From the NCBI GenBank assembly GCA_035690425.1, contig DASSKO010000082.1, positions 1 to 16,248 on the forward strand: a stretch of DNA of 16,248 nt, given 5' to 3'. This DNA is from DASSKO01 sp035690425. Lineage in GTDB: Bacteria; Actinomycetota; Actinomycetes; Propionibacteriales; Nocardioidaceae. The stretch's first letter is position 1; each line of letters begins with the position of its first letter. Below, in pieces: positions 1-5,614 of this stretch. The translations under genes were made by a program, and so were the position numbers. The notes under the pieces are model-generated. The model was not told the origin of the DNA. It saw nothing but the letters and a program-made list of their open reading frames with translations, and ran no database searches.

Positions 1-677
1 GACCGGTCGTCGAACGCCACCGGGAGCGGCAGTGCCAGCGCACGCTCGAGCATCGTGAGGTAGCGGCGCCGTGGCACCTCCACGCATCCGAGCGACTCCA
101 GGTGCGGCGTCGCCCACTGCACGTCGAGCAACCGCTCCCCGAGACGGTCTGCCGACAGCAGCTCGACCAGCCCCATCAGGGCGACCTTCGAGGCATCCGG
201 AGCGGTGTGGAACATCGACTCCCCGGCGAACAACCCGCCGATCGCGAGTCCGTAGAGACCGCCGGCCAGGTTCCCCGCGGCGTCCCAGGCCTCGACCGAG
301 TGCGCCCAGCCGAGGCGGTGCAGACCGAGGTAGGCGTCGGTGATCTGCGCGTCGATCCAGCCGCCCTCGCGGCCAGGGTCGGCGCACGCGTGGATCACTG
401 CCGCGAAGTCGCGGTCGACGGTGACCTCGAGCTTGCGGCACGACTGGCGCAGCGACCGCGAGACCACCAGGTCGTCGAGGTCCAAGATGCCGCGGCACGC
501 CGGCGACCACCACAGCATCGCGTCGTGGTCCTCGACCGGCATCGGGAAGATGCCCGACCGGTAGGCCGCGAGCAGCATCCCCGGCGAGAGATCGCCACCC
601 GCGGCCACGATGTCGTCGTCACCGGCTGCCTCCGCAGGTGGCAGCGCCCAGGAGGTGGGCGGTGGCTCGATCGGCAC
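1..677 (-). CDS. aat: Leucyl/phenylalanyl-tRNA--protein transferase, 3' end outside the window
   Basis: Cytoplasmic enzyme of the N-degron pathway. It transfers Leu or Phe from charged tRNA to the N-terminus of proteins that begin with Arg or Lys, marking them for ClpS/ClpAP-type degradation. The minus-strand translation shows family landmarks: an early GGDLSPGMLLAAYRSGIFPM stretch, then WWSP, a GWAHSVEAWD block, a GGLYGLAIGGLFAGESMF block and a DVQWATPHLESLG block near the C-terminus. About 225 codons are visible and family members are about 230-260 residues, so only a few codons should be missing. The GTG at 677 is chosen because it lies 7 nt behind the stop of the upstream gene and 28 codons before the conserved core; no strong ribosome binding site is visible. 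It is probably co-transcribed with the small gene at 685-954. The family assignment is secure; the exact start is less so. Confidence 0.93.
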   Translation of the reverse strand, partial: MPIEPPPTSWALPPAEAAGDDDIVAAGGDLSPGMLLAAYRSGIFPMPVEDHDAMLWWSPACRGILDLDDLVVSRSLRQSCRKLEVTVDRDFAAVIHACADPGREGGWIDAQITDAYLGLHRLGWAHSVEAWDAAGNLAGGLYGLAIGGLFAGESMFHTAPDASKVALMGLVELLSADRLGERLLDVQWATPHLESLGCVEVPRRRYLTMLERALALPLPVAFDDR

Positions 678-684
678 GGGCAGC

Positions 685-954
685 TCAGCAGGCGTCGGCG
701 TGGGCGGTCGAGTCGCCGGAGCCGATCGAGCCGCCGTAGCCGTCCCGGAGCCCGCAGACCAGGGTGTCGACGAAGGCGGGTACGTCGCCGGCCGGCAGCC
801 GGAAAGTGCCGGCGCAGGTATTGCCACGCCACAGCGACAGCACGACCAGGTCGGACTCGTGGTGCCAGCCGACGCGCAGCGCACGATCGGGGCTGCGGGC
901 GTCGAGGAACACCTCGCCCGCTGCCGGCGCAGGGATCGTGAAAAGGTCCGCCAT
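685..954 (-). CDS. Small conserved-looking protein of unknown function (89 aa)
   Basis: I do not recognise this family. The protein is soluble and slightly acidic. It begins MADLFTIPAPAAGEVFLDAR and contains a central WHHESDLVVLSLWRGNTCAG stretch followed by a TFRLPAGDVPAFVDTL segment. That pattern of alternating beta-strand-like pieces and a helix looks like a compact alpha/beta fold. There is no signal peptide, membrane span or metal motif. The ATG at 954 fits because a CATCAT sequence, a weak -10, ends 6 nt before it, which would make a leaderless mRNA. The much longer reading frame that continues upstream to 1938 is a shadow of the Fpg/Nei gene. The stop lies 7 nt before aat, so the two are likely one unit, divergent from the glycosylase gene. 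Codon use matches the neighbours, which supports a real gene. Confidence 0.75.
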   Translation of the reverse strand: MADLFTIPAPAAGEVFLDARSPDRALRVGWHHESDLVVLSLWRGNTCAGTFRLPAGDVPAFVDTLVCGLRDGYGGSIGSGDSTAHADAC

Positions 955-1028
955 GGGTGCATGATGCCTGCCCGCAGCGTCGGACGCCAGACCCAGCACC
1001 GCGGCCCGACTACCCCCGTGGCCGGACC

Positions 1029-1034
1029 TACACT
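1029..1034 (+). promoter_or_regulatory. -10 box of a leaderless promoter for the Fpg/Nei gene
   Basis: TACACT fits the actinobacterial TAnnnT -10 consensus and ends 7 nt before the GTG at 1042. Transcription would then start at or next to that codon. It supports GTG 1042 over the in-frame ATG at 1036, which would fall between the -10 and the start point. No clear -35 is visible. Confidence 0.55.
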
Positions 1035-1041
1035 GATGGCT

Positions 1042-1905
1042 GTGCCCGAGCTGCCCGAGGTGCAAGCACTCACCGACGACCTGCGCGGTCGTCTCGTCGG
1101 CCACGCGGTCGCGCGGGTGGAGGTGGCGGCGTTCAGCGCGCTGAAGACCTTCGACCCGGCCGTCACCGCACTGCCCGGACTGTTCGTCGAGGACGTCTCC
1201 CGGCACGGCAAGTTCATCGACGTCGGTCTCGACGGCATGCACCTGGTGATACACCTGGCTCGCGGCGGCTGGGTGCGCTGGCGCGACGCGATCCCGGCCA
1301 CGCCGCTGCGTCCGGGCAAGGGGCCGCAGGCGGCGCGGGTGGTGCTCGACGACGACTCCGGCTTCGACATCACCGAGGCCGGCACGCAGAAGCGGCTCGC
1401 GCTCTACGTCGTACGCGACGCCACCGAGGTGCCCGGCATCGCGCGGCTGGGTCCCGACCCGCTGTCGGAGGACTTCACCCTCGACGTGCTCGGCCGGATC
1501 CTCGCCGACGCCGGGCGCGGCCAGATCAAGGGGACGCTGCGCGACCAGTCGGTCATCGCCGGCATCGGCAACGCGTACTCCGACGAGGTGCTGCACGTCG
1601 CGAGGCTGTCGCCGTACAAGCCGAGCGCCAGTCTGAGCGCCGAGGAGGTGGGCGTGCTCTACGACGCGATCCAGACCACGCTGGGCGACGCCATCGCGCG
1701 CTCGCACGGCCTGGCGGCGTCCGCGCTGAAGGCGGAGAAGAAGACCGGGCTGCGGGTGCACGGGCGCGCCGGTGAGGCCTGCCCGGTGTGCGGCGACACG
1801 ATCCGGGAGGTGTCGTTCGCCGACCGGTCGATGCAGTACTGCGCGACCTGTCAGACCGGCGGCAAGCCGCTGGCCGACCGGCGGATGTCGCGGCTGCTGA
1901 AGTAG
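1042..1905 (+). CDS. Fpg/Nei-family DNA glycosylase/AP lyase (287 aa)
   Basis: Base-excision-repair enzyme that removes oxidised bases and cuts the resulting abasic site by beta,delta-elimination. Counting from the GTG at 1042, the protein starts M-PELPEV, so Pro2 is the Schiff-base nucleophile and Glu3 the acid, as the family requires. Lys57 (RHGK) matches the conserved DNA-binding lysine. The helix-two-turn-helix carries GIGNAYSDE (Asn177). A C-terminal zinc finger uses Cys247, Cys250, Cys267 and Cys270, with Arg262 in DRS at the position of the finger's DNA-contacting Arg. About 17 residues (QTGGKPLADRRMSRLLK) follow the finger, whereas classical Fpg ends just after it; several actinobacterial paralogues look like this. 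Whether it prefers 8-oxoguanine (Fpg) or oxidised pyrimidines (Nei) cannot be decided here, so no symbol is given. An in-frame ATG six bases upstream would put two residues before the proline and so is unlikely. Confidence 0.93.
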   Translation: MPELPEVQALTDDLRGRLVGHAVARVEVAAFSALKTFDPAVTALPGLFVEDVSRHGKFIDVGLDGMHLVIHLARGGWVRWRDAIPATPLRPGKGPQAARVVLDDDSGFDITEAGTQKRLALYVVRDATEVPGIARLGPDPLSEDFTLDVLGRILADAGRGQIKGTLRDQSVIAGIGNAYSDEVLHVARLSPYKPSASLSAEEVGVLYDAIQTTLGDAIARSHGLAASALKAEKKTGLRVHGRAGEACPVCGDTIREVSFADRSMQYCATCQTGGKPLADRRMSRLLK

Positions 1906-1936
1906 GGCGTTGAGCCGCGCTGGTTCAATGGGCGGC

Positions 1937-2254
1937 ATGTCTATCCAGGTCCCGACCGTCGAAGTGGACGGCGTCCCGGCCCCGCTGCCGCCTCACGTGC
2001 ACGTGCTCGACGTCCGGGAGCAGCACGAGTGGGATGCCGGCCACATCGAGGGCGCCCAGCACATCCCGCTCGGTGACCTCGGCGCCCGGGTCGACGAGGT
2101 GCCGGCCGACCGGAAGGTGCTGTGTGTGTGCCACATCGGGGGGCGTTCGGCGCAGGCCACCGTGTTTCTCAACCGGCAGGGCCGCGATGTGGTCAACCTC
2201 GCCGGCGGGATGGACGCGTGGTCCGGCTCCGGCCGACCGATCGTCGGCGATTGA
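1937..2254 (+). CDS. Single-domain rhodanese-like protein (105 aa)
   Basis: Small cytoplasmic sulfurtransferase-type domain that can move sulfane sulfur through a cysteine persulfide. The order of conserved pieces is complete: VLDVREQHEWDAGHI (residues about 23-37), HIPLGDL, then the active-site loop CHIGGRS with Cys65 in a C-x3-G-R pattern, and a C-terminal NLAGGMDAW. The length is normal for a single rhodanese domain, as in GlpE or PspE. The ATG at 1937 puts the domain right at the N-terminus; in-frame ATGs at 1928 and 1910 would add only a few residues and cannot be excluded. It follows the glycosylase gene by 31 nt on the same strand, so read-through is possible, but no shared function is apparent. 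The physiological sulfur donor and acceptor cannot be deduced. Confidence 0.92.
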   Translation: MSIQVPTVEVDGVPAPLPPHVHVLDVREQHEWDAGHIEGAQHIPLGDLGARVDEVPADRKVLCVCHIGGRSAQATVFLNRQGRDVVNLAGGMDAWSGSGRPIVGD

Positions 2255-2258
2255 TGTC

Positions 2259-2282
2259 GCTAGCGCTCTCTAGCCTATTTTC
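2259..2282 (+). terminator. Possible weak terminator or CTAG-containing operator after the rhodanese gene
   Basis: GCTAG-cgctct-CTAGC (2259-2274) is a 5-bp hairpin followed by the T-rich CTATTTTC. It lies 5 nt after the rhodanese stop, which suits a weak intrinsic terminator. The overlapping CGCTAGCG is itself a palindrome, and a related 8-mer occurs before the ATPase gene, so an operator is an alternative. Confidence 0.35.
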
Positions 2283-2333
2283 AAGACTGCTGTAGATCTT
2301 CCTCACTCCGGCCGCGGCCCCGTGCCGCCGTGC

Positions 2334-2406
2334 ACGCCATGGGACCTTGGTTTCCTCGTGCCTACCTCGGCTTGCTTGCCTCGGTCGGCGGGAGAGGGCC
2401 TCGGGA
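2334..2406 (+). repeat. Left copy of a ~73-bp inverted repeat
   Basis: This copy starts ACGCCATGGGACC and runs through a CCTCGGCTTGCTTGCCTCGG core to TCGGCGGGAG and CCTCGGGA. It matches the reverse complement of 3609-3681 with about seven mismatches and no gaps. Weaker similarity continues inward to about 2427 (GGGTATGGCG against GGGTACGGCG). Both copies point inward and bracket the AbiEi/DUF559-like gene. I see no target-site duplication outside the copies. Confidence 0.85.
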
Positions 2407-2433
2407 ACCTCGACTTCGGGTATGGCGCTACGC

Positions 2434-2484
2434 GGGGCCGGTGCAATGGTGGGGCCGGTGCAATGGTGGGTCGGGTGCAATGGT
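2434..2484 (+). repeat. Three tandem copies of a 17-bp unit
   Basis: GGGGCCGGTGCAATGGT occurs at 2434-2450 and 2451-2467 without change, and at 2468-2484 with two substitutions (GGGTCGGGTGCAATGGT). The array lies just inside the left inverted repeat and ends 10 bp before the stop of the convergent AbiEi/DUF559-like gene. The array is too short, and the units are contiguous without spacers, so it is not a CRISPR. Iterons or a slippage tract are possible readings. Confidence 0.85.
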
Positions 2485-2494
2485 GGCCTTCAGC

Positions 2495-3481
2495 TCAGGC
2501 GAGCAGCGCGGCGATGCCGGGGCTCCGCCTCCGGCCGCGCTCGGCCGCCTGCTGGATGCGGCGGATGAGCAGCACCCGCCGGCCGCCGAACAGGTCCGCC
2601 CACACCACCCGCAGCACCTCGAACCCGAGGTCGCTCAGCCGATCCTCGCGCATCTTCTCGGCCCAGACGATGTCGGCGTCGTCGGTCGCGGGATCGGCCT
2701 TGTCCCGGGTACGCCGATATTTGAGCCGACCGTCGAACTCAAGGGCCAGGTTCCAGTCCGGCGCGACCACGTCGACGTAGGCGAGGAAGCACCCGTCGCG
2801 GACCTCGAACTGCGTTGTCAGGTTGTGCAGGCCCGCTTCCCGAGCGGCGATGCGGGTCAGTGTCTCTCCCGGCGAGTGGCCACCGCCGTCGGCGAAGCCC
2901 AGCACCGCCTGGACAGGCCGGGCATCCGCCCACTGCTTCATACCTGTTGCGATCGCGGCCATCATGGCCGGGTCCGCACCCTTGCGCAGCGCCGCATCGG
3001 CTGCCACCAGGCCCGGGGCGAAACCGAACTCGCGGCTGACGTCGAGCGGCGTGCGTTCGAGGCTGGTCGTCCGCACGCCGCGCAGCATCGTGGTCTCGTC
3101 GGCGCCGAGGTGTGCCTCGTGGTGGATGACGCCGGCCTCCCGGCGTCCGGCGTGGCGGCTGGGCCGGGTGAAATGACATTCGTCGGGACGCGTGCCCCAG
3201 CGCGGCAGCTCGAGCACCGACGAGGCCGAGCTGTGGCTGGCGAAGGCCGGCGGAGCGAGCACGAGCGCACACGCCTGCGTCCGCAGGAACGCCTCCAGAT
3301 CGCCGTGGGTGTCGTTGGCGAGCAGCGCGCGCTCGCAGTAGGCGCCGCGTCGCAGTTTGTACCACTCCTGTCGGCGCACGAGCCGGCTGATCTCGTCGTC
3401 GGTGTAGCCGCAGCGGACCGCGTCGCGGCGGAGGAACACACCGTTGTGCGATGCGGCCACTGCCGCGAGGTCGGGATGCAT
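2495..3481 (-). CDS. AbiEi-like winged helix fused to a DUF559/Vsr-like nuclease-fold domain (328 aa)
   Basis: Actinobacterial genomes often carry several members of this family, usually annotated as an AbiEi-type antitoxin-domain or DUF559 protein; their role is not established. Residues 5-48 (SHNGVFLRRDAVRCGYTDDE and the following RLVRRQEWYKLRRGAYC) fit the AbiEi_4 winged helix. The middle (about 70-190) matches the long linker of this family. Residues 200-310 resemble the PD-(D/E)xK fold of DUF559 and Vsr: SPGE (Glu206), YVDVV (Asp237), then LALEFDGRLKY with Glu248, Asp250 and Lys254. The ATG at 3481 gives a normal N-terminus. The frame stays open upstream, but there it reads through the right inverted repeat, so that extension is rejected. 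No AbiEii-type toxin gene is adjacent. The gene sits alone between two inverted repeats, which suggests a mobile or invertible unit. Function as nuclease, regulator or defence protein is unproven. Confidence 0.82.
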   Translation of the reverse strand: MHPDLAAVAASHNGVFLRRDAVRCGYTDDEISRLVRRQEWYKLRRGAYCERALLANDTHGDLEAFLRTQACALVLAPPAFASHSSASSVLELPRWGTRPDECHFTRPSRHAGRREAGVIHHEAHLGADETTMLRGVRTTSLERTPLDVSREFGFAPGLVAADAALRKGADPAMMAAIATGMKQWADARPVQAVLGFADGGGHSPGETLTRIAAREAGLHNLTTQFEVRDGCFLAYVDVVAPDWNLALEFDGRLKYRRTRDKADPATDDADIVWAEKMREDRLSDLGFEVLRVVWADLFGGRRVLLIRRIQQAAERGRRRSPGIAALLA

Positions 3482-3608
3482 GGCCCGATGCTGCACCGGG
3501 TGGCCGTGACCTGGGCCAGTCCGCCGCCGGGCTGTGGACGGACGGGCAGTGGCTCGGCCGTGTGGATGGGAACCGGGCCGTTGGACGCCGTACCCGGCAG
3601 TCAGTGCC

Positions 3609-3681
3609 TCCCGAGGTTTTCTCCCGCCGACCGAGGCAAGCAAGCCGAGGCAGCCACGAGGAACCCAGGGTCCCATGGCGT
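3609..3681 (-). repeat. Right copy of the ~73-bp inverted repeat
   Basis: The reverse complement matches 2334-2406 with about seven mismatches. Differences cluster at one GGG/AAA position near the inner end. It lies about 130 bp upstream of the start of the AbiEi/DUF559-like gene and about 100 bp upstream of the divergent ATPase gene, so it may also carry promoter signals for either. Confidence 0.85.
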
Positions 3682-3736
3682 TCCGGGGAGGCGGGAAGGT
3701 GGGCAGACGGGGCGGCGCGACACGCCGATCGGGTGC

Positions 3737-3763
3737 GCTAGCTCAATCTACGCTCAGCGCTAG
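3737..3763 (+). promoter_or_regulatory. Candidate operator with repeated GCGCTAG boxes
   Basis: GCGCTAG occurs at 3736-3742 and again at 3757-3763, about 20 bp (two helical turns) apart, just upstream of the ATPase -10 box. CTAG is rare in DNA this rich in GC, so two such boxes in 28 bp stand out. The regulator is unknown. This is inference from spacing and rarity only. Confidence 0.35.
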
Positions 3764-3772
3764 ATCGGGCCA

Positions 3773-3778
3773 TACAGT
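3773..3778 (+). promoter_or_regulatory. -10 box of a leaderless promoter for the ATPase gene
   Basis: TACAGT fits TAnnnT and ends 6 nt before the GTG at 3785. No ribosome binding site precedes that codon, which is consistent with a leaderless transcript. Confidence 0.55.
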
Positions 3779-3784
3779 CGCATC

Positions 3785-4978
3785 GTGGATCCCGTGCGCA
3801 ACCCCTACGCCCCCGGCGCCGGCCAGCGCCCGCCCGAGCTGGCCGGCCGCGACCGCGAGATGCGGCAGTTCGAGGTGGTGCTTGAGCGCACTGCCTCGGG
3901 CCGCCCCGAGCGCTCGATGGTGCTGTCCGGGCTGCGTGGCGTCGGCAAGACCGTGCTGCTCAACGCCCTGCGCGGAATGGCGGTGCAGCGGGCGTGGGGC
4001 ACGGCGAAGCTGGAGGCCCGCCACGATCAGAGCATCCGGCTGCCGGTCGCGCAGGCCGTGCATGCCGCCGTCCGCGAGGTGGGCCACCGGCACCGTGACC
4101 CGGACCGGGTCGACGCCGTCACCGGGGTGCTGAAGTCGTTCGCGCTGCGCACGGAGCTGAAGGACCGCAAGGGACTGCGTTGGCAGCCGCCGACCGACGT
4201 ACCCGCGACGAAGGGCCGGGCGGACTCCGGCGACCTCGAGCTCGACCTGATCGAGCTGTTCACCGACGTCGCGGACCTCGCCCGTGACCTCGGCGTCGGT
4301 ATCGCGCTGTTCGTCGACGAGATGCAAGACATCGAGACCCACGAGCTGTCGGCACTGTGCGCGGCCTGCCACGAGCTGAGCCAGCAGGGGACACCGCTGA
4401 TCATCGTCGGCGCGGGGCTGCCGCATCTGCCGGTCGCGCTCAGCGCCAGCCGCTCCTACGCCGAGCGGCTGTTCCGCTACGTCATCGTCGATCGGCTGCC
4501 TCGCGAGGCCGCCGACCGCGCGCTGATCGTCCCGGCGTCCAGCGAGCACGCGGAGTACGACGGGGAGGCGCTCGACGAGCTCTACCGGCTGACCGACGGT
4601 TATCCGTACTTCGTCCAGGCCTACGGCAAGGTCGCCTGGGACGCGGCCCCGGAGTCGCCGATCCGGGTCGACGACGTCCTGCACGCCGCCCCGGAGGCGG
4701 AGGCCGAGCTGGCCGTCGGGTTTTTCGGGGCACGGTACGAGCGGGCCACCCCGGCCGAGCGTGACTACATGCGGGCGATGGCCGACCTGGGCGCAGACAA
4801 CCGCGACGGCCCGGTGCTCACCGCCGACGTCGCGACCGAGATCGGGCGCAAGCCGCAGAGCTTGTCTCCCGCGCGCGACGGGCTGATCAAGAAGGGCCTG
4901 GTGTTCGCGGCCGAGCGCGGCGCCGTCGCCTTCACCGTGCCGCACTTCGGCAAGTACCTCCGCGCCCAGCGGGACTGA
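3785..4978 (+). CDS. AAA/Orc1-Cdc6-like ATPase with C-terminal winged helix (397 aa)
   Basis: P-loop ATPase of the AAA_16/STAND-like group. The order is: ELAGRDREM (about 19-26, the usual box before the P-loop), Walker A GLRGVGKT (49-56), Walker B ALFVDE (174-179), sensor-1-like LIIVGAG (205-211), SASRSYAERLF, then the lid helices with DGYPYFVQAYGKVAWD (271-286), and a C-terminal region (about 310-397) ending SLSPARDGLIKKGLVFAAER and a beta-hairpin, which looks like a winged helix. Orc1/Cdc6-type proteins bind DNA through such a domain, so a DNA-linked role is a fair inference, but bacterial members are uncharacterised and this is not an established replication initiator. The GTG start is supported by the -10 box 6 nt upstream. 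It converges on mug, with only 14 nt between the stops. It is divergent from the AbiEi/DUF559-like gene. Confidence 0.85.
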   Translation: MDPVRNPYAPGAGQRPPELAGRDREMRQFEVVLERTASGRPERSMVLSGLRGVGKTVLLNALRGMAVQRAWGTAKLEARHDQSIRLPVAQAVHAAVREVGHRHRDPDRVDAVTGVLKSFALRTELKDRKGLRWQPPTDVPATKGRADSGDLELDLIELFTDVADLARDLGVGIALFVDEMQDIETHELSALCAACHELSQQGTPLIIVGAGLPHLPVALSASRSYAERLFRYVIVDRLPREAADRALIVPASSEHAEYDGEALDELYRLTDGYPYFVQAYGKVAWDAAPESPIRVDDVLHAAPEAEAELAVGFFGARYERATPAERDYMRAMADLGADNRDGPVLTADVATEIGRKPQSLSPARDGLIKKGLVFAAERGAVAFTVPHFGKYLRAQRD

Positions 4979-4996
4979 CGTCGACAGGACCGTCAG
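4975..4996. terminator. Short hairpin holding both convergent stop codons (ATPase/mug)
   Basis: CTGACG (4975-4980) pairs with CGTCAG (4991-4996) across a 10-nt loop. The ATPase stop lies in one arm and the mug stop in the other. The stem is only 6 bp with no U tract, so bidirectional terminator activity is possible but weak. Confidence 0.3.
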
Positions 4997-5535
4997 AACG
5001 CGGCGGATCGCAGTTCGGCGAACCGCTCCGCCAGCTCGGGAGGCTGGTAGTGGGCGTTCAGACCGCTCGGATTGGGCAGCACCCACACCCGCGACCGGCC
5101 CAGCCGCCGCTGCTGCAGTCCGAGCATCGCCTTCGGCTCGTCGAAGGCGGCCCGATATGCGGTCACGCCGAGGATGGCGACGTACGCCGGCTGGTAACGG
5201 CTCGCGGTCTGCTCCAGCTGCCTCCCGCCCTCTCGCAGCTCTGCCGCGCTCAGCTCGGCGGCCGTGGCGGTCGCCCGCTCCACCACGTTCGTCACCCCAA
5301 GGCCGAGGGTCAGCAGCTCGCGCTGCTCCGCCGGCACGAGCAGACGGGGCGTGAAGCCGGACCGGTGCAGCACCGGCCAGAACCGATTGCCCGGCCGTGC
5401 GAAGTGGTGCCCGGCCCACGCGGTGTAGAGGCCGGGGTTGATCCCGCAGAACAGCACGCTCAGCCGCGGCGCGATGATGGGCGCGACCGTGCGGCCGGCG
5501 TACCCGCGCAGCTCCGCTCGGCTCGGTCCCCTCAT
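4993..5535 (-). CDS. mug: Mismatch-specific uracil-DNA glycosylase, Mug/TDG family (180 aa)
   Basis: Removes uracil or thymine mispaired with guanine, and some alkylated cytosines, in base-excision repair. Residues 27-36 read VLFCGINPGL, with Asn33 at the position of the catalytic Asn of E. coli Mug. FARPGNRFWPVLHRSGFTPR (45-64) and LGLGVTNVVERAT are family blocks. The second active-site motif is NPSGLNA (155-161), the mismatch-recognition loop. The length is close to E. coli Mug (168 aa), with a short N-terminal addition. The ATG at 5535 is preferred: a GATACT -10-like box ends 6 nt before it, and the alternative GTG at 5556 would lie upstream of that box. It converges with the ATPase gene; the divergent neighbour is a membrane protein gene. 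Confidence 0.93.
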   Translation of the reverse strand: MRGPSRAELRGYAGRTVAPIIAPRLSVLFCGINPGLYTAWAGHHFARPGNRFWPVLHRSGFTPRLLVPAEQRELLTLGLGVTNVVERATATAAELSAAELREGGRQLEQTASRYQPAYVAILGVTAYRAAFDEPKAMLGLQQRRLGRSRVWVLPNPSGLNAHYQPPELAERFAELRSAAF

Positions 5536-5541
5536 GGCGGG

Positions 5542-5547
5542 AGTATC
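5542..5547 (-). promoter_or_regulatory. -10-like box of a leaderless promoter for mug
   Basis: On the minus strand GATACT ends 6 nt before the ATG at 5535. It misses the first T of TAnnnT, so it is weaker than the other examples in the window. Confidence 0.4.
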
Positions 5548-5570
5548 GCAGCCCACGGCGAGGCGTTCGC

Positions 5571-5576
5571 TACGCT
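5571..5576 (+). promoter_or_regulatory. Candidate -10 box for the membrane-protein gene
   Basis: TACGCT lies 38 nt before the ATG at 5615 and would give a leader of about 30 nt. AGAGG at 5601-5605 could serve as the ribosome binding site. No convincing -35 is seen. Confidence 0.35.
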
Positions 5577-5614
5577 GCCCCGGCGAGGCAGACAGACTTC
5601 AGAGGTGTGGCCGC

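Larger units (their letters stand above)
3482..3784. other. Gene-free divergent spacer between the AbiEi/DUF559-like gene and the ATPase gene
   Basis: These 303 bases separate the two divergent start codons. The part at 3482-3608 shows no feature I can name. The right inverted repeat lies at 3609-3681. The part at 3682-3784 holds CTAG-containing boxes and the ATPase -10. The open frames across this stretch, on both strands, lack family resemblance and are repeat-derived. Confidence 0.7.

Noticed and set aside
685..1938. Long minus-strand open frame of 417 codons across the Fpg/Nei gene
   Set aside because: Only its last 89 codons (from the ATG at 954) look like a protein; the rest is the antisense shadow of the glycosylase gene, rich in Arg, His and Gly.
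2434..2484. CRISPR-like array
   Set aside because: Three 17-bp units are contiguous with no spacers and no cas genes are near.
3482..3676. N-terminal extension of the AbiEi/DUF559-like protein to an ATG at 3676
   Set aside because: The extra 65 residues are translated from the right inverted repeat and spacer; the left repeat copy, on the opposite strand, reads MGPWFPRAYLGLLASVGG likewise. The family starts at the winged helix.
2330..3763. Long plus-strand open frame of 477 codons through the inverted repeats
   Set aside because: Its middle is antisense to the AbiEi/DUF559-like gene and its ends are the two repeats; no family resemblance is seen.
3743..5419. 558-codon minus-strand frame opposite the ATPase gene and overlapping mug
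   Set aside because: Low-complexity Arg/Gly/Val composition; it overlaps two well-supported genes in wrong frames.
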